Below, in pieces: positions 62,591 through 64,000 of a stretch of 64,000 nt of DNA. How positions within the stretch are numbered: the first letter of the stretch is position 1; each line of letters opens with the position of its first letter. The notes beneath the pieces are model-generated. The model did no database searches. It was not told where the DNA came from and worked only from the letters and a program-made list of their open reading frames with translations. The position numbers were made by a program, and so were the translations under genes. The DNA lies in NCBI GenBank assembly GCA_030581615.1, contig JAKTTT010000001.1, positions 806,001 through 870,000 on the forward strand, read 5' to 3'. The stretch is from Alloascoidea africana (taxonomy: Eukaryota > Ascomycota > Alloascoideomycetes > Alloascoideales > Alloascoideaceae).

Positions 62591-64000
62591 TGTCGCATCT
62601 AATCTGATACCTTTAAACCCAGTTGAATTTATGCCAGGTGGCTAATGGTCGCTTGCCAATTTACAGGTTGTAGAAGATGAGACGAAGAATGTAAATGATG
62701 CAAACTTATTGAAAAGAAAGTGAAACAGCCCCCTTTCGTTTTCTGTATGTGATTGGATCGAGCTGATTGGCCTGAGGCAGTGTGTCTTAAGCGCGAAAAG
62801 TATGTTTTGTACCGCCTGCAATATTGCTCACTCAGCATTTCATCCACTACTATCTGCTTGAGACTTGAGTCACTTTATTCAGCCCCCGGAAATGGGTAGG
62901 CATAGGAGCATACAGTTCAAAAAGAACCATTTAGTCTAAATCCTACGTTCTAGTTGTAATGGATACTCGCTAGAAACCATGTCTTGCCCTAGCATGGTAG
63001 GGGTACCTCCACAAGACCTAGTTTGGTATGCTCGCCAAGTAGGTCTACACGCATCAGTCTTAACGGTCAAGCAGGCATGGATTGTTAGAATAGCCATCTT
63101 AGTTAATTCTCATTGTTTCTCGGACTACACCAGTAGCGGCTACATTTCATTTGCCAGAGCAAAAATAGTAGTACTTTTTGACCACGAATGAGTGTAAAAT
63201 TATATCATCATCATGGCTTTTCCATTAGTCTCCATCCAGTCTCCAACTTTAACAGATAAGATGCATTGCTGAACAGAGTGGTTGTGAAAGAAAAATTGCG
63301 TCATACTGAGATCAACATCTTTTCCTTCGTTATCAACCTTATTGATGTCTCAAGTCGAAGCAAGTATTCCTAGTTTCTTATTGTTTTTCCATGTCTATAG
63401 CATTTGAAAAAACCCCATGTGAGGCTGAATCTGTTCAAGAGACTTCTTGGGTTTCAATATTTAATAAAAACCAAGTCTTTTCTGTCAGACCCAAAGTGGG
63501 TATGAACAATAGAAGGAAAGCCTTTGATGCACCTTTCAGGTACGCACTTCCTGATTACTTGGCGAAAAAGCATGCGAGCCACATAAATCTTCAGTCTATT
63601 TGGTTGTGTGAATGAGGCCGGTTTCTAACAATTACTCTATTCATTAATGGACTCTATGATAAATGATATAGTTCAAGCATCAAGTTGATTGTAGTCCCAA
63701 GAAGAGTGTGGAGGCCCATAAAAAACTAGAAATGTCGGGTACTACCTGACTATTTTTTCATTTTCTCTATTAAATGAATATTTCATGCTCTTTTTCGTCC
63801 TCCTTGGTGTTTGAAGATATTAATGCCTTTTGCTCCAAGTCTAGCTGATTGGAGCAGTTGAAGAGCACTCTCCAATTAAGCTTGAAGCTCTAAGCATTTG
63901 TACCCAAGAAGAGGAGTAAAATAGGCGGTTAAATGAACATTGACAAGCTATTCTGGAAGTGGCTTATCCATTGCTCCAACACCACCACAAGTCTCCATGG
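62591..64000. other. Right edge, no supported gene
   Basis: Short frames only. The best is 63391-63615 on the plus strand (74 codons from ATG, MSIAFEKTPCEAESVQ…), with ordinary composition but no recognised features; it may be a small gene or chance. A 70-codon frame at 62979 looks random. Confidence 0.35.
63391..63615 (+). CDS. Possible small ORF (74 aa)
   Basis: An ATG-initiated frame with mixed hydrophilic composition and a plausible codon pattern. No domain, signal or membrane segment was recognised. The T-rich 60 bp before it could be a leader. It is listed as tentative. Confidence 0.22.
   Translation: MSIAFEKTPCEAESVQETSWVSIFNKNQVFSVRPKVGMNNRRKAFDAPFRYALPDYLAKKHASHINLQSIWLCE

Noticed and set aside
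62979-63191. 70-codon frame near the right edge
   Set aside because: Random-looking composition, no features, surrounded by stops in all frames.

Overview
The window is nuclear DNA from an ascomycete budding yeast (Saccharomycotina). The basis is a set of recognisable yeast orthologues (RKM5, RPO41, UBP1-like, HHO1, STE4, KIN4, YOR1), one nuclear tRNA-Asp(GUC), and four short spliceosomal introns with GTATGT/GTAAGT/GTTTGT donors and TACTAAC-type branch sites. CTG is read as leucine: it encodes conserved Leu in RPO41 motif A, and it alternates with CTT between two paralogous permeases. This argues against a CUG-Ser/Ala clade yeast. Species is not determined. Gene density is low for a yeast, with about 15 supported genes in 64 kb and several gene-free stretches of 2-7 kb.

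Layout, left to right. 0.3-3.3 kb: a Ser-rich orphan protein and the ribosomal-protein lysine methyltransferase RKM5. 5.9-11 kb: two tandem paralogous amino-acid permeases that share patches of near-identical DNA (gene conversion). 12.2-16.1 kb: mitochondrial RNA polymerase RPO41, whose two reading frames join across a 56-bp intron. 18-23.2 kb: an MFS sugar-type transporter with a long Ser-rich tail, then a membrane-anchored ubiquitin protease (UBP1-like). 23.7 kb: tRNA-Asp. 24.9-26.2 kb: linker histone H1 (HHO1) with two introns, behind a strikingly GC-rich upstream block. 26.6-28.6 kb: STE4 (pheromone G-beta) on the minus strand, convergent with HHO1. 28.6-34.8 kb: long gene-poor region ending in a second GC-rich block. 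34.8-37.8 kb: KIN4-type kinase with one intron. 37.8-44.6 kb: second long gene-free region. 44.6-46.5 kb: another MFS sugar/polyol-type transporter. 47.4-50 kb: a poly(A)-binding-protein-like protein with three RRMs. 50.6-54.9 kb: the YOR1-type ABC multidrug exporter on the minus strand. 55-61 kb: mostly empty, with one interrupted coding-like patch near 58.8-59.3 kb. 61-62.6 kb: a small PPxY single-pass membrane protein and a convergent orphan. The remainder holds no convincing gene.

The genes do not form one pathway. There is a loose surplus of plasma-membrane transport (two permeases, two MFS porters, one ABC exporter). KIN4 (spindle-position checkpoint), STE4 (mating signalling), RPO41 (mitochondrial transcription) and HHO1 (chromatin) are housekeeping or signalling genes scattered in the usual yeast manner. 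I found no retroelement, virus-like element, CRISPR array or bacterial-type operon. The most notable points are the newly resolved intron structures, the gene-conversion patches in the permeases, the GC-rich upstream islands, the enlarged STE4 and UBP1-like proteins, and the candidate Rsp5-interacting small membrane protein.
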